From: Verrucomicrobiota bacterium
GTDB taxonomy: Bacteria > Verrucomicrobiota > Verrucomicrobiia > Limisphaerales > J093
Direction of reading: 5' to 3'
Assembly: GCA_012517065.1 (NCBI GenBank)
Contig: JAAYVR010000210.1
Coordinates: 1-48,339 of the forward strand
Length of the DNA: 48,339 nt
The notes under the pieces were generated by a model, which saw only the letters and a program-made list of their open reading frames with translations, did not search any database and was not told where the DNA came from. This document shows positions 1 to 8,685 of this stretch, in pieces. The position numbers were made by a program, and so were the translations under genes. Position 1 is the stretch's first letter; each line of letters opens with the position of its first letter.

Positions 1-248
1 GCTTTGTTTCTATGCCCAAACAACGTGCCTGTCCCCATATGGCCTCAGCGGATGCAGTGGGCGTTGGCAGGCGCGAAGCGTTTGGAGTGCGGCAGCTTGC
101 TGCCGCTTTGTTTCTATGCCCAAACAACGTGCCTGTCCCCATATGGCCTCAGCGGATGCAGTGGGCGTTGGTAGGCGCGAAGCGTTTGGAGTGCGGCAGC
201 TTGCTGCCGCTTTGTCTCTATGCCCAAACAACGTGTGTGTCCCCATAT
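1..248. repeat. 104-bp tandem repeat, two full and one partial copy
   Basis: Bases 1-104 and 105-208 are nearly identical (GGCAGGCG versus GGTAGGCG is the visible difference). A third copy starts at 209 and diverges after about 40 bases. Because base 1 coincides with base 105 of the unit, the array probably continues off the left edge. Each unit contains the palindrome GCGGCAGCTTGCTGCCGC (89-106 and 193-210; 8-bp stem, TT centre) and the motif CAACGTGCCTGTCCCCATAT (21-40, 125-144, variant at 229-248). The hairpin plus short-motif design is that of a REP-like intergenic element. Confidence 0.9.
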
Positions 249-344
249 CGGCACCCGAGTGGTTCCTCCGCAGACTTCGGCAGCCGCCGATTGAAACAAG
301 GGACAATTTGCGGGCCACGCCGCGATCACGGAGCAAAACCCAAA

Positions 345-400
345 CAACGAGCCTGTCACTCTATTGGGCCCGCACCCAGACAACAAGCCTGTCACTTTAC
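345..400. repeat. degenerate copies of the CCTGTC motif
   Basis: CAACGAGCCTGTCACTCTAT begins at 345 and CAACAAGCCTGTCACTTTAC at 381. They match the motif inside the 104-bp repeat up to CCTGTC, then switch from CCCATAT to ACTCTATT. The ACTCTATT variant is also the form found twice at the right end of the window (48076-48238). Confidence 0.7.
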
Positions 401-576
401 TTGCGTCGTCTTGGATATGCGTGGGCGGCAGGCGCCATGTACTGAATCAATTCACTTCCCACTGCATTCTTTTGCCAAGGAAAGAAGCGGCCGCAAAGAG
501 GCCCATTCCAGCCCGGAAATTTCACCGCCTGACCGGACAAATAAACCCAAAGCTTCATTCCGGTGAGATTTTCGGG

Positions 577-645
577 GCCCGCATATTCCTTGTTTGCTTG
601 ACGACACCCGTTTCGCAGACTGCTCAGGGTATGAAATATGCAGGC
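577..645. repeat. imperfect inverted repeat about 90 nt past rplQ
   Basis: GCCCGCATATTCC (577-589) and GAAATATGCAGGC (633-645) pair over most of 13 positions with a 43-nt loop. In the transcript that leaves rplQ this would fold about 90-160 nt after the stop codon. No U-run follows, so a Rho-independent terminator is not supported. It may be a processing structure or another dispersed repeat. Confidence 0.45.
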
Positions 646-735
646 TAGCAAGGCGAGGCAAACACCAAGATGACAGAGAGTTTCCTCGCGCCTTATGACA
701 CCAAACGCCTCGCGCCCTAAGGTTGATGAGCCTCG

Positions 736-1203
736 CTAGGACGCACCCTGTCCGCTCTGTGCCTGCTCGGAAGGCGCCCCTGTGGCGCCAGCTGGCTGGC
801 TTTCTGCCGCGGGTTCCGCGCTCACAGGCTGTTGCACGGGCGTTGTAGATTCCACCCACTCAAGTATGGCCATCTCGGCAGCGTCACCTTGGCGCCTGCC
901 CAACCTGATAATGCGAGTGTAACCGCCGTTCCGCCCCTTGTGTGCAGGCGCTATCTCCTTGAAAAGCATGCGCACAGCTTCTTCATCCTGGAGCAGTCTG
1001 GCAGAAGCAAGCCGTCTGTCGTGAAGCGTTCCCCGCTTTGCCAAAGTCACCATCTTCTCCGCAACCGACCTCGCTGCCTTGGCCTTCGCCACCGTGGTTG
1101 TAACTCTTCGGTGCCTTATGAGGCTGCAAACCAAATTGGCAAGCATCGCATTGCGGTGTTCACCCGTGCGCCCAAGTTTAGCTGTCCGTTTGAGGTGTCG
1201 CAT
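736..1203 (-). CDS. rplQ: 50S ribosomal protein L17
   Basis: L17 binds 23S rRNA near the polypeptide exit tunnel. The start is the ATG that gives MRHLKRTAKLGRT, the family's conserved N-terminus; an open frame 25 codons longer has no family match. The protein is 155 residues against about 127 in E. coli. The excess is an Ala/Gln/Pro/Gly tail from about residue 120, a low-complexity extension like those on several neighbours. It is the last gene of the long operon, 25 bp after rpoA. Confidence 0.97.
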   Translation of the reverse strand: MRHLKRTAKLGRTGEHRNAMLANLVCSLIRHRRVTTTVAKAKAARSVAEKMVTLAKRGTLHDRRLASARLLQDEEAVRMLFKEIAPAHKGRNGGYTRIIRLGRRQGDAAEMAILEWVESTTPVQQPVSAEPAAESQPAGATGAPSEQAQSGQGAS

Positions 1204-1228
1204 AACCGTTTGGTAATCGTTGCCGGGA

Positions 1229-2245
1229 TCAGGCTTTGCGAGGTTCCTCCCGAGGAGGCTCAAGCAGACTCGGATCAAACTTCATCCCAAGCGTCAGACC
1301 AAGAGCGGCAAGTTTCTCCTTGATCTCGTTGAGTGATTTCTTGCCGAAGTTACGGTACTTGAGCATCTCTTGCTCAGTTTTCATCGCAAGCTGTCCCACT
1401 GTGGTGATGTTGGCGTTGTTCAGGCAGTTGGCCGCACGCACGCTGAGCTCTATTTCGTTGACGCTCATGTTAAGCAGTTTCCTGAGCTTCGTCCGCTCCT
1501 CGTCCTGCGTGTCAACCACCGCCTCGAATTCAACAGGATTCTTGTCGTACCCGACAAACACATCCAGATGCTTCTGGAGAATCGCCGAAGCCTGCAAGAG
1601 TGCATCGTCAGGCGAAATCCGGCCGTCAGTCCAAATCTCCAATATCAACCTGTCATAGTCGGTCTTTTGCCCGACACGCGCGTTCTCAACATTGTAACGC
1701 ACACGCACAACCGGCGAAAACAACGAGTCAACAGCAATTGTCCCTATCGGCTGGTCAGGCTTCTTGTTTTCGTCCCCCGGACAAAACCCGCGCCCCACCT
1801 TCACCTCGAACTCCATGTCCAGCTTTCTCTTCCGGTCTATCGTGCAAATGAGCTGGTCCGGATTCACGACCTCGACATTCTGGTTGGCCTGTATGTCTGC
1901 GGCTGTGACCGGCCCTTCCTTGTTCACCGACAACCGCAGCCACTGCGGCTCGCGCGTTTCGTGAAACTTGAACTTGACCTTCTTCAGATTCAGTATGATG
2001 TCGGTAACATCCTCAACCACACCGTCTATTGTGCCGAACTCGTGCGGCACACCTTCGATTTTCACCGCAGAAATAGCCGCCCCTTCAAGCGACGATAACA
2101 GCACCCGCCTCAGCGAGTTGCCAATCGTGTGACCGTACCCTGTCTCAAAAGGCTCGGCCGTGAATTTCGCATAATACGGGGTCGAAGTTGATTCGTCCTT
2201 GATCAACCGCTTCGGCATCTCGAACCGACCAATACGTGCTGGCAT
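1229..2245 (-). CDS. rpoA: DNA-directed RNA polymerase alpha subunit
   Basis: The alpha dimer scaffolds assembly of RNA polymerase and its C-terminal domain contacts UP elements and activators. The 338-residue protein has the N-terminal dimerisation domain (residues 1 to about 235, with GHTIGNSLRRVLLSS near residue 40) and a complete C-terminal domain (about 245-325) with the NANITTVGQL and FGKKSLNEIKEKL helix-hairpin-helix segments. It starts MPARIGRFEMPKRL. It lies between rpsD (90 bp upstream) and rplQ, as in the classical alpha operon. Confidence 0.98.
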   Translation of the reverse strand: MPARIGRFEMPKRLIKDESTSTPYYAKFTAEPFETGYGHTIGNSLRRVLLSSLEGAAISAVKIEGVPHEFGTIDGVVEDVTDIILNLKKVKFKFHETREPQWLRLSVNKEGPVTAADIQANQNVEVVNPDQLICTIDRKRKLDMEFEVKVGRGFCPGDENKKPDQPIGTIAVDSLFSPVVRVRYNVENARVGQKTDYDRLILEIWTDGRISPDDALLQASAILQKHLDVFVGYDKNPVEFEAVVDTQDEERTKLRKLLNMSVNEIELSVRAANCLNNANITTVGQLAMKTEQEMLKYRNFGKKSLNEIKEKLAALGLTLGMKFDPSLLEPPREEPRKA

Positions 2246-2335
2246 AATCTTGTCGCAATTTCAACCTGCCCGATGTTCCGGATTCCCAGCCGGGCACCGG
2301 GCCATATAATTGCTTTTTATCAAACGATTAACACT

Positions 2336-2944
2336 CTACCGGGAATAAAACTCAACAACCGCTTGTTCATTGGCAATGGGTTGTATGTCATCGCGCGTCG
2401 GCAGCCGCATCACCACGCCCTTGAAAGCCTCCTTGTTCAGTGAAAGCCAATCCGGTACCGCCCGACTCGCGCTGAATTCGAGGTTCTTCGCAGCCAACCT
2501 CCGCGACGCGTCGCTGTTCCGCACCTCGACGACATCATTCACCTTCACACCATACGAAGGCACATTCACCTTCCTGCCATTAACTTTGATGTGGCCATGG
2601 CACACCATCTGCCGCGCCGCAGCCCTCGTGTACGCAAACCCAAGCTGGTACACCACATTGTCCAATCTGCACTCCAAAAGCTGCAGCATCGTCTCACCGG
2701 TCACACCGCGCTTCCTCAATGCCTGCCGATATACCCGGTGAAACTGCCGTTCCAAAAGACCGTAATAGTACCGAAGCTTCTGCTTCTCCATCAGCCCCAG
2801 CGCATAATCAGTGTTCTTCCTCCGATGCTTGGGGCCATGTACACCCGGTCCATAGTTGCGCTTCTCGAGATACTTGGTCGGCCCAAATATCTGAGTCCCA
2901 AAACGCCGACTTATTCTTACCCTCGGTCCTGTGTAACGAGCCAT
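2336..2944 (-). CDS. rpsD: 30S ribosomal protein S4
   Basis: S4 is a primary binder of the 16S 5' domain, helps form the mRNA entry site and, in E. coli, represses its own operon. I start it at the ATG giving MARYTGPRVRISRRFG (202 residues), three codons inside the open frame. The S4 RNA-binding domain covers roughly residues 93-155 (RLDNVVYQLGF, GHIKVNGRKVNVPSY). The N-terminal segment has no cysteines, so this is the zinc-free form. It follows rpsK by 33 bp. Confidence 0.98.
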   Translation of the reverse strand: MARYTGPRVRISRRFGTQIFGPTKYLEKRNYGPGVHGPKHRRKNTDYALGLMEKQKLRYYYGLLERQFHRVYRQALRKRGVTGETMLQLLECRLDNVVYQLGFAYTRAAARQMVCHGHIKVNGRKVNVPSYGVKVNDVVEVRNSDASRRLAAKNLEFSASRAVPDWLSLNKEAFKGVVMRLPTRDDIQPIANEQAVVEFYSR

Positions 2945-2977
2945 AGAAAACAAATGCTACTCTGCAACCAAACAAAC

Positions 2978-3556
2978 CTACACCCGCCGCTTCTTGCGCG
3001 GACGACACCCGTTGTGTGGAACAGGCGTCACATCCTTGATCACCGTGATGTCCAACCCAATCGCCTGCAAAGCCCGAATCGCAGCTTCCCGCCCAGACCC
3101 GGGACCGCTCACATGCACCTCGACTTCTCTCATCCCGTGAGACATCGCCTGTCTCGCTGCATCCTGAGCCACTTGCTGCGCCGCAAAAGCCGTGCTCTTC
3201 CGTGACCCCTTGAAACCAACACGCCCCGCCGTTGACCACGCTATCACATTCCCATGCGCATCCGTGATCGTCACCATCGTATTGTTGAACGTCGCCAAAA
3301 TGTGCGCAATCCCGGAAGCAATGTTCTTCGCCCCTTTCGCGCGTATTATCTTCTTCGGGGCCGCTTCCTCCCCGAGCAGCTCGGCCGCAGTCGGAGCTGC
3401 AACAGGCTCCGGAACCGCAGGCTCAGCTTTCTTGCCCGTTTTCGGCGATGCCTTCTCCACTGGCGGCTTCTCTGCAACGCCCTTCTCAGGCGTGCCAGTT
3501 TCCGTCTTCACTTCTTTCTTCGCAGGTTGTTTCGCTGCTTTTGGTTCCTCGGACAT
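2978..3556 (-). CDS. rpsK: 30S ribosomal protein S11 with long N-terminal extension
   Basis: S11 sits on the 30S platform next to the E site and the Shine-Dalgarno helix. The conserved core begins near residue 75 ([18 protein letters not shown]) and ends in the typical [10 protein letters not shown] tail. Ahead of it is an extension of about 70 residues rich in Lys, Pro, Ala and Glu. The ATG at 3556 (MSEEPKAA) is chosen; a TTG five codons upstream is less likely. At 192 residues it is much longer than the usual 129 or so. It lies 15 bp after rpsM. Confidence 0.96.
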   Translation of the reverse strand: MSEEPKAAKQPAKKEVKTETGTPEKGVAEKPPVEKASPKTGKKAEPAVPEPVAAPTAAELLGEEAAPKKIIRAKGAKNIASGIAHILATFNNTMVTITDAHGNVIAWSTAGRVGFKGSRKSTAFAAQQVAQDAARQAMSHGMREVEVHVSGPGSGREAAIRALQAIGLDITVIKDVTPVPHNGCRPRKKRRV

Positions 3557-3571
3557 AAACGTCTTATCCAA

Positions 3572-3967
3572 TCAGTGTATCCCAGCCTTAGCGTGCGGAT
3601 TCCGCACAACACCCACGGTCTTCCTTGGGCCCTTCCTCGTTCGAGCGTTCGTTTGGGTCCGTTGCCCGCGGACAGGCAGACCCCGCATGTGCCTCAACCC
3701 ACGGTAACACTTTATGACCTGCAACCGCTTGAGGTTCAAACCAATCTCCCGCCGCAGATCGCCTTCGATCACATACTTGCCTTCCTGGATCGCATGCGCT
3801 ATCTGCGACAACTGTTGTTCCGTCAGGTCCTTGGCACGGATGCTCCCGTCAATCCCAGCTCTCTCGAGTATCTCTTTCGAGTTCGCCGGGCCTATCCCGT
3901 AAATGTACCTGAGCGCAATGTCGATTCGCTTGTCGCTGGGTATGTCAACCCCAAGTATTCGAGCCAT
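3572..3967 (-). CDS. rpsM: 30S ribosomal protein S13
   Basis: S13 lies in the 30S head, bridges to the 50S central protuberance and touches the P-site tRNA with its C-terminal tail. The 131-residue sequence starts [14 protein letters not shown] and carries the helix-two-turn-helix core ([13 protein letters not shown]) and the basic tail [18 protein letters not shown]. It opens the rpsM-rpsK-rpsD-rpoA-rplQ block, 46 bp after rpmJ. Confidence 0.98.
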   Translation of the reverse strand: MARILGVDIPSDKRIDIALRYIYGIGPANSKEILERAGIDGSIRAKDLTEQQLSQIAHAIQEGKYVIEGDLRREIGLNLKRLQVIKCYRGLRHMRGLPVRGQRTQTNARTRKGPRKTVGVVRNPHAKAGIH

Positions 3968-4013
3968 ATAACAGATTCCTAAATCACACGTTCAACTTGC
4001 CACACCCCGGCCA

Positions 4014-4127
4014 TTAACCCTGCCGCTGTTTGTGGCGCGGATTTGAACAAATAACACGGATAACACCTTTGCGCCGCACAATTTTGCAGTGCTCGCAAAG
4101 CCGCCTCACTGACGTTCGCACTTTCAT
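4014..4127 (-). CDS. rpmJ: 50S ribosomal protein L36
   Basis: This small gene of 37 codons reads [20 protein letters not shown], then [17 protein letters not shown] and a TAA stop. Cys11, Cys14, Cys27 and His32 form the C+ zinc-binding site, so this is the zinc-ribbon form of L36, which binds 23S rRNA in the large subunit. The ATG is at 4127, 6 bp after the infA stop, and rpsM follows 46 bp later. The infA-rpmJ-rpsM order is the classical spc/alpha junction. Confidence 0.97.
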   Translation of the reverse strand: MKVRTSVRRLCEHCKIVRRKGVIRVICSNPRHKQRQG

Positions 4128-4133
4128 ATGTCA

Positions 4134-4358
4134 TCACTCGTCTATCGCCGCAGGCATCACAATCCTGCCGCGCGAAACATCATACACCGAAATCTCGAGC
4201 CGCACACGATCGCCCACCGCGAAACGCTTCTTCCCTGCATCGCGGCGTGAAACGCCGGCCCACAGCTTGTGGCCGTTCGCCAACTGAACCATGCAGACAC
4301 CGTCAGGCCGAACTTCGCACACTATTCCGTCTTCCTCGATGTGCCCCGGTCCAGGCAT
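4134..4358 (-). CDS. infA: translation initiation factor IF-1 (divergent)
   Basis: IF-1 is an S1/OB-fold protein that blocks the ribosomal A site during initiation. The 74-residue sequence keeps the family signatures EDGIVCEV, QLANGHKLWA and the terminal YDVSRGRIV, but it differs between them from common bacterial IF-1 (VSRRDAGKKRFAVGDRVRLEISVYD). Position between map and rpmJ supports the call. With the ATG at 4358 it overlaps the 3' end of map by 37 bp. A later GTG would overlap the map stop exactly but would delete the first beta strand. Confidence 0.93.
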   Translation of the reverse strand: MPGPGHIEEDGIVCEVRPDGVCMVQLANGHKLWAGVSRRDAGKKRFAVGDRVRLEISVYDVSRGRIVMPAAIDE

Positions 4359-5095
4359 GTCAGCACTTCAGGTTCGCCTTCGGTCACCAAAATCGTGTGC
4401 TCAAAGTGCGCGGAAAGTGAACCGTCTTCTGTCACTACTGTCCACCCATCCGACAACACTCGCACACCCGCTCGGCCTGCGTTCACCATCGGCTCAATCG
4501 CCAATGTCATCCCCGGGCGCAACCTCGGCGACCGGTCAGTGTCCACAAAGTTCGGCACTTGGGGGTCCTCGTGCATCGCACGGCCTATCCCATGGCCAAC
4601 AAATTCTCGGACCACGCTGTACCCGTGCTTCTCAACGGTCTCCTGAATGGCGCGCGATATGTCCACCACCCGGTTACCAGGCACAGCCTGGCGAATGCCT
4701 TCCCATAATGCCCGCTCTGTCACATCCAAAAGGTTTTGAGCCTCGGGGCTGCAACCGCCAGCCGGCACCGTCCGCGCCGTGTCGCCAACAAAACCGTTAT
4801 AATACACCCCAACATCAAGACTGACAAGGTCCCCAAATTCCAGCCGCCGGTCCCCCGCAAGCCCATGCACAACTTCGTCGTTAACTGAAATGCACAAATG
4901 GCACGGGTAGTTCTTGTAACCCAGAAATGCACTCCGGGCCCCATAGTGCTTGATCCGAGCTGCAGCGTACTTCTCGATTTCCCGGGTCGTCATCCCCGGA
5001 GTAACATACGCCGCCACCTCGTCCAGCACAGCCGCTGCAATCCGGCCGGCAGCCCTCATGCCTTCCTGGTCACATTCGCTTTTCAGAATTATCAT
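4322..5095 (-). CDS. map: type I methionine aminopeptidase
   Basis: This enzyme removes the initiator methionine from new proteins. The five metal ligands of the pita-bread fold are all visible: Asp94 and Asp105 (LDVGVYYNGFVGDTART), His168 (VGHGIGRAMHE), Glu201 (LAIEPMVNAG) and Glu232 (HFEHTILVT). Length is 257 residues, standard for the short type I form with no N-terminal zinc extension. It sits directly between secY (95 bp away) and infA; the adk gene usually found between secY and map is absent. Confidence 0.98.
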   Translation of the reverse strand: MIILKSECDQEGMRAAGRIAAAVLDEVAAYVTPGMTTREIEKYAAARIKHYGARSAFLGYKNYPCHLCISVNDEVVHGLAGDRRLEFGDLVSLDVGVYYNGFVGDTARTVPAGGCSPEAQNLLDVTERALWEGIRQAVPGNRVVDISRAIQETVEKHGYSVVREFVGHGIGRAMHEDPQVPNFVDTDRSPRLRPGMTLAIEPMVNAGRAGVRVLSDGWTVVTEDGSLSAHFEHTILVTEGEPEVLTCLDRGTSRKTE

Positions 5096-5190
5096 CGTAA
5101 AGCGACAGGTGCAGACTCGTGTTTGTTAAAGATCGATGCGATAGCTCCCAGCTCCGCAGGCTTGCTGCAGGCCAGAAACCGCCGCCTTAA

Positions 5191-6591
5191 TCAAAACCGC
5201 CCCCTGATGCGCCCCTTCTTCAAAAACCCATCATAGTGCCGCATCAACAAGTGCGACTCCATCTGGCGCATCGTGTCCAGCAGTACCCCAACTGTAATCA
5301 GCAAACTCGTGCCCCCAAAGAATTGCCCAATCTCAAACGGCACGTCCACCCACCTGAACAGAATCGTCGGTAAAACCGCTATCGCAGCCAAAAATATCGC
5401 CCCGGCAAGCGTGATCCGGCTCATCGCGCGATGCAAAAAATCGCTCGTGTGCTGTCCCGGCCGAACCCCGGGAATGTAACCGCCGTACTTCTTGAGATCG
5501 TCCGCAATCTGAAGCTCGTTGAACTGTGTCGCCACCCAAAAATATGAAAAGAACAGGATCATCAGCCCTTCCAGCGTCAGATAGGTAAAGGTCCCATGCT
5601 GCAATTGAACATAAACCGCCTCGCAAACCTTGGATAACCCCGGAAGGTTTTGCCTCGTCAACCCTGCCAGCGACAGGAAAATCTTCTCCGGAAACATCAG
5701 TATGGCCTGCGCAAATATGATCGGCATAACGCCCGCATAGTTGACTCGCAGCGGCATAAACGATGTCCCACCCGCGTAAACCTTCCGCCCAACAGCCCGT
5801 TGCGCATATTGCACCGGAATCTTTCGCTGCGCCTGCGTCACAGCCACAACCGCTGCCACCACAGCGAGCAACAGCAACAACAACGCAATCGCGTGGAAGA
5901 AATTCCAGCCCATCTGCGTCGTCCCACGCGGCGGAAAGAACTTCATCCATGTCGCCGTAATCGCCTGAGGCAATCTCGATAGAATCCCAATCGTTATCAC
6001 CAACGATACACCGTTGCCAATCCCGCGATCAGTTATCTGCTCTCCCAACCACATCAACAACAGCGTCCCGGTCGTCAGCAACAGCACTGTCTGGACCCTG
6101 TACCACCACAGGTTCTCCATCAAAACAAGGTTCCCCGGAAAGCCAGCCCCAAACACTTTCTCCGGATTCTCCCAGCTCAACGCCATGAAAAAGCCCTGGC
6201 CAAGACAAAGCAGCACAGTCAAATAACGACCGTACTGGATGATCTTAACCCGGCCGCCCTCCTCGCGAACCATCTTGCTCAACTGAGGCACCACCGCGCT
6301 CAAAAGCTGGAGGATGATCGTCGCACTGATGTAAGGCATGATTCCCAACGAACCAATCGCGCAGCGTTCCAAAGCGCCCCCCGTGAAAAGGCTGTACATT
6401 CCCAACAGCCCGCCACCGCGGCTTGCATTCTCCTCGAAGAACTTCGCCAAAGTGGCACCGTCCAGCCCGGGAATCGGAACCAATGCCACAACGCGACAAA
6501 CCGCCAACAGCATCATCGTGAAGAAGATTCTCGATCTGAGCTCGGGAATCCTGAAGCAATTGGCGAACGTCTGGAGAATCGACCTCAGCAT
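5191..6591 (-). CDS. secY: preprotein translocase subunit SecY
   Basis: SecY is the channel of the Sec translocon in the inner membrane. The 466-residue protein shows about ten hydrophobic segments and the family's early motif RSRIFFTMMLLAVCRVVALVPIPGLD, the plug-region GIMPYISATIILQLLS, and a C-terminal YDGFLKKGRIRGRF tail. The TM1-TM2 loop is somewhat long (EENASRGGGLLGMYSLFTGG). It sits in the standard spc position 15 bp after rplO. Its partner secE is far upstream in the same block. Confidence 0.98.
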   Translation of the reverse strand: MLRSILQTFANCFRIPELRSRIFFTMMLLAVCRVVALVPIPGLDGATLAKFFEENASRGGGLLGMYSLFTGGALERCAIGSLGIMPYISATIILQLLSAVVPQLSKMVREEGGRVKIIQYGRYLTVLLCLGQGFFMALSWENPEKVFGAGFPGNLVLMENLWWYRVQTVLLLTTGTLLLMWLGEQITDRGIGNGVSLVITIGILSRLPQAITATWMKFFPPRGTTQMGWNFFHAIALLLLLLAVVAAVVAVTQAQRKIPVQYAQRAVGRKVYAGGTSFMPLRVNYAGVMPIIFAQAILMFPEKIFLSLAGLTRQNLPGLSKVCEAVYVQLQHGTFTYLTLEGLMILFFSYFWVATQFNELQIADDLKKYGGYIPGVRPGQHTSDFLHRAMSRITLAGAIFLAAIAVLPTILFRWVDVPFEIGQFFGGTSLLITVGVLLDTMRQMESHLLMRHYDGFLKKGRIRGRF

Positions 6592-6606
6592 AGGTTCATC
6601 GAATCC

Positions 6607-7077
6607 TTACTTTCCCGGCGCCGACGGTTTAACAGTCTCGCAAGTCCCACCAACACCCTCAATCTTTTTCCTGGCGGAAGCGCTGAAAGCATGCGCACAA
6701 ACCGTCAGCTTGTGGGCCAGTTCCCCTCCACCCAGAACCTTGATGCCGTCAGCACGACCGTTGACAAGCCCGGCCTTCCTCAGGTCAGATTCCTCTACCC
6801 TGCTCCCTTCCGGGAACCGGTTCAAATCGCCAACGTTCACCGGCAAATACCGGGTCCCAAATCTCGCATTGTTGAAACCGCGTTTCGGCATCCGCCGGAT
6901 CAACGGCATCTGGCCACCTTCAAACCCAATCCGAATCGTCCCGCCAGACCGCGCGGTCTGCCCCTTGCCGCCCCGGCCGCTGGTCTTACCGTGCCCCGAT
7001 GATCGGCCAATTCCAAGCCGTTTCCTTGGGTGCCTCGCACCCGGCCGTGGTTTCAATGTGTGAAGACGCATACTCAT
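6607..7077 (-). CDS. rplO: 50S ribosomal protein L15
   Basis: L15 is a late-assembling 23S binder. The N-terminal glycine/arginine-rich segment ([19 protein letters not shown]) and the central [19 protein letters not shown] motif are diagnostic. It has 156 residues. Its ATG overlaps the rpsE TGA in an ATGA arrangement, so the two are translationally coupled. The rpmD (L30) gene that separates rpsE and rplO in most bacteria is missing. A second in-frame ATG two codons later is also possible. Confidence 0.97.
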   Translation of the reverse strand: MSMRLHTLKPRPGARHPRKRLGIGRSSGHGKTSGRGGKGQTARSGGTIRIGFEGGQMPLIRRMPKRGFNNARFGTRYLPVNVGDLNRFPEGSRVEESDLRKAGLVNGRADGIKVLGGGELAHKLTVCAHAFSASARKKIEGVGGTCETVKPSAPGK

Positions 7078-7718
7078 GAAACTGTTACTGGCGTACTGGC
7101 TGCCGAAGCCCTCTCCGGCAACGGCAAGCCGCGTTGTTTGTAAATCTCCTCACGGCGCCGCAGTGATAGCAATGCATTAAGCGTCGCTTTCGCTACATTG
7201 GCGGGATTCTTCGAACCAAGCGACTTGGTCAATACATCCCGAACACCAGCCGATTCCACCACGGCTCGCACCGTCCTGCCCGCGATAATCCCTGTCCCAA
7301 GCGATGCCGGCTTCAACAACACCCGCGCACCACCATGCACACCAACCACTTCATGCGGAATTGTTGCCTCGAGCGTCGCAACCCCAACCATGCTCCGCTT
7401 CGCATTCTCCCCAGCCTTCCGAATCGCGTCTGCCACCTCGCCCGCCTTCCCAAGGCCAAGCCCAACACGCCCTTTCTTGTCCCCAACAACCACCAGCGCG
7501 CTGAAACTGAACCGCCGGCCGCCTTTAACGACTTTCGCGGACCTGTTCACAAACACAACCTTTTCAACCAACTCCTCTCCGGTTTCTCCCTCCAAAGGCT
7601 GATCTGTGATCTCAACCGGCCCTCTTGAACGGCGCCCAAAGCGCCCTTCCCGGCCCGGACCTCGGACGGCAACCCGCCCCTCACCATTCGAAGATTTGCC
7701 CGATTCTGTTACGCTCAT
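7074..7718 (-). CDS. rpsE: 30S ribosomal protein S5
   Basis: S5 lies at the mRNA entrance with S3 and S4 and affects decoding fidelity. The double-stranded RNA-binding S5 N-domain ([24 protein letters not shown]) and the C-domain ([33 protein letters not shown]) are clear. The 214 residues include a Gly/Arg-rich head of about 40 residues and a Ser/Thr/Ala tail beyond the E. coli length of 167. Its stop overlaps the start of rplO. Confidence 0.97.
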   Translation of the reverse strand: MSVTESGKSSNGEGRVAVRGPGREGRFGRRSRGPVEITDQPLEGETGEELVEKVVFVNRSAKVVKGGRRFSFSALVVVGDKKGRVGLGLGKAGEVADAIRKAGENAKRSMVGVATLEATIPHEVVGVHGGARVLLKPASLGTGIIAGRTVRAVVESAGVRDVLTKSLGSKNPANVAKATLNALLSLRRREEIYKQRGLPLPERASAASTPVTVS

Positions 7719-7732
7719 TGCCTGTTATTTTC

Positions 7733-8098
7733 CTAAAATGCCAATCCCGCCTGGCGCGCAGCATCGGCCAGAGCTTTCACCTTCCCGTGGTACAACGCAC
7801 CGCTGCGGTCAAACACTACCTTCGTTATCCCGTTCGCTTTTGCCACCTCCGCAGCAATCGCCCCAAGTTTGCTCGCACTGTCAACGTTGGCTTTCCACGG
7901 CCCCTTCTCAGCCAGTAGCTTGCTCCGCGTCGATGTTGCCGCAATCGTCGCACCTCGCTGGTCGTCTATGAATTGCACGTATATGTGGCGGCCCGTAAAC
8001 CGGACGCTCATCCTGGGACGTTCCGCTGTCCCGGTAATCTTTCGCCGGATTCGCCAACGCCGCCGCTGCTCAAGTCGCTGTTTCTTTTCCGGTCTCAT
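7733..8098 (-). CDS. rplR: 50S ribosomal protein L18
   Basis: L18 binds 5S rRNA with L5 in the central protuberance. The sequence of 121 residues starts [20 protein letters not shown] and has the family core [20 protein letters not shown] and the C-terminal [22 protein letters not shown]. It lies 35 bp after rplF and 14 bp before rpsE, in normal spc order. Confidence 0.98.
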   Translation of the reverse strand: MRPEKKQRLEQRRRWRIRRKITGTAERPRMSVRFTGRHIYVQFIDDQRGATIAATSTRSKLLAEKGPWKANVDSASKLGAIAAEVAKANGITKVVFDRSGALYHGKVKALADAARQAGLAF

Positions 8099-8133
8099 CT
8101 TTCTATTGCAAAACCGTCAAAAACCACCCCGCA

Positions 8134-8670
8134 TCATTGCACCTTCTTGCCTTCCTTGCGAATAACTCGCTCCCCAACGTATCGAATCCCCTTGCCCTTG
8201 TATGGCTCGGGCGGATGGAAACCACGCAGGTCCGCCGCAACCTGACCAACAACCTGCTTGTCAGGCCCGCTCACCGTCAGTTTCGTGTTCTCTTCAACAG
8301 TGACAGTCACCTGCGGCGGCAACGGGTACTCGATCGGATGCGAATGCCCCAAGAGCAACGTCACTACATTGCCCTGAACCGACGCCTTGTAACCGACACC
8401 CTGTATCTCGAGCTTCTTCACGTAACCCTCGGCCGCGCCTCGCACCATGTTGGCAAGCAATGCCCGCGCCAGCCCGTGACGCGCCTTCGCCTCGTCGTCA
8501 TCCCCGTCTCGAACCACAACAAGTTTGTCCCCTTCGCGGCTCACAGATGTCCGTCGCGGGATCGACATCTGCAGTTTGCCTTTCGGCCCCTCAACAAATA
8601 CCACACCTTCGGTGATATTAACCTTTACCTGCGCCGGAATGGGAATCGGCAGTTTGCCTATTCTAGACAT
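8134..8670 (-). CDS. rplF: 50S ribosomal protein L6
   Basis: L6 binds 23S rRNA near the sarcin-ricin loop where elongation factors dock. The 178-residue protein begins MSRIGKLPIPIPAQVKV and ends with the conserved second-domain segment RGFHPPEPYKGKGIRYVGE followed by a basic tail. Two tandem L6 domains span about residues 11-83 and 90-165. It follows rpsH by 15 bp. Confidence 0.98.
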   Translation of the reverse strand: MSRIGKLPIPIPAQVKVNITEGVVFVEGPKGKLQMSIPRRTSVSREGDKLVVVRDGDDDEAKARHGLARALLANMVRGAAEGYVKKLEIQGVGYKASVQGNVVTLLLGHSHPIEYPLPPQVTVTVEENTKLTVSGPDKQVVGQVAADLRGFHPPEPYKGKGIRYVGERVIRKEGKKVQ

Positions 8671-8685
8671 CGCAAATCTCCCTTC

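Larger units (their letters stand above)
1..735. other. gene-free repeat-rich region downstream of rplQ
   Basis: No frame here looks like a protein. Open frames that run through it simply translate the tandem repeat. It holds a 104-bp tandem repeat (1-248), two degenerate motif copies (345-400), an imperfect inverted repeat (577-645), and a short direct duplication of CCTCGCGCC around 664-717, just past the rplQ stop. No clear U-tract terminator for the long operon is visible. Confidence 0.7.

Noticed and set aside
1-248. CRISPR array at the left end
   Set aside because: The units are 104 bp with no short-repeat plus unique-spacer pattern and no cas genes nearby.
12-566. 184-residue plus frame across the 104-bp repeats
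   Set aside because: It only translates the tandem repeat; the peptide repeats every 104 bp with frame changes and has no domain.
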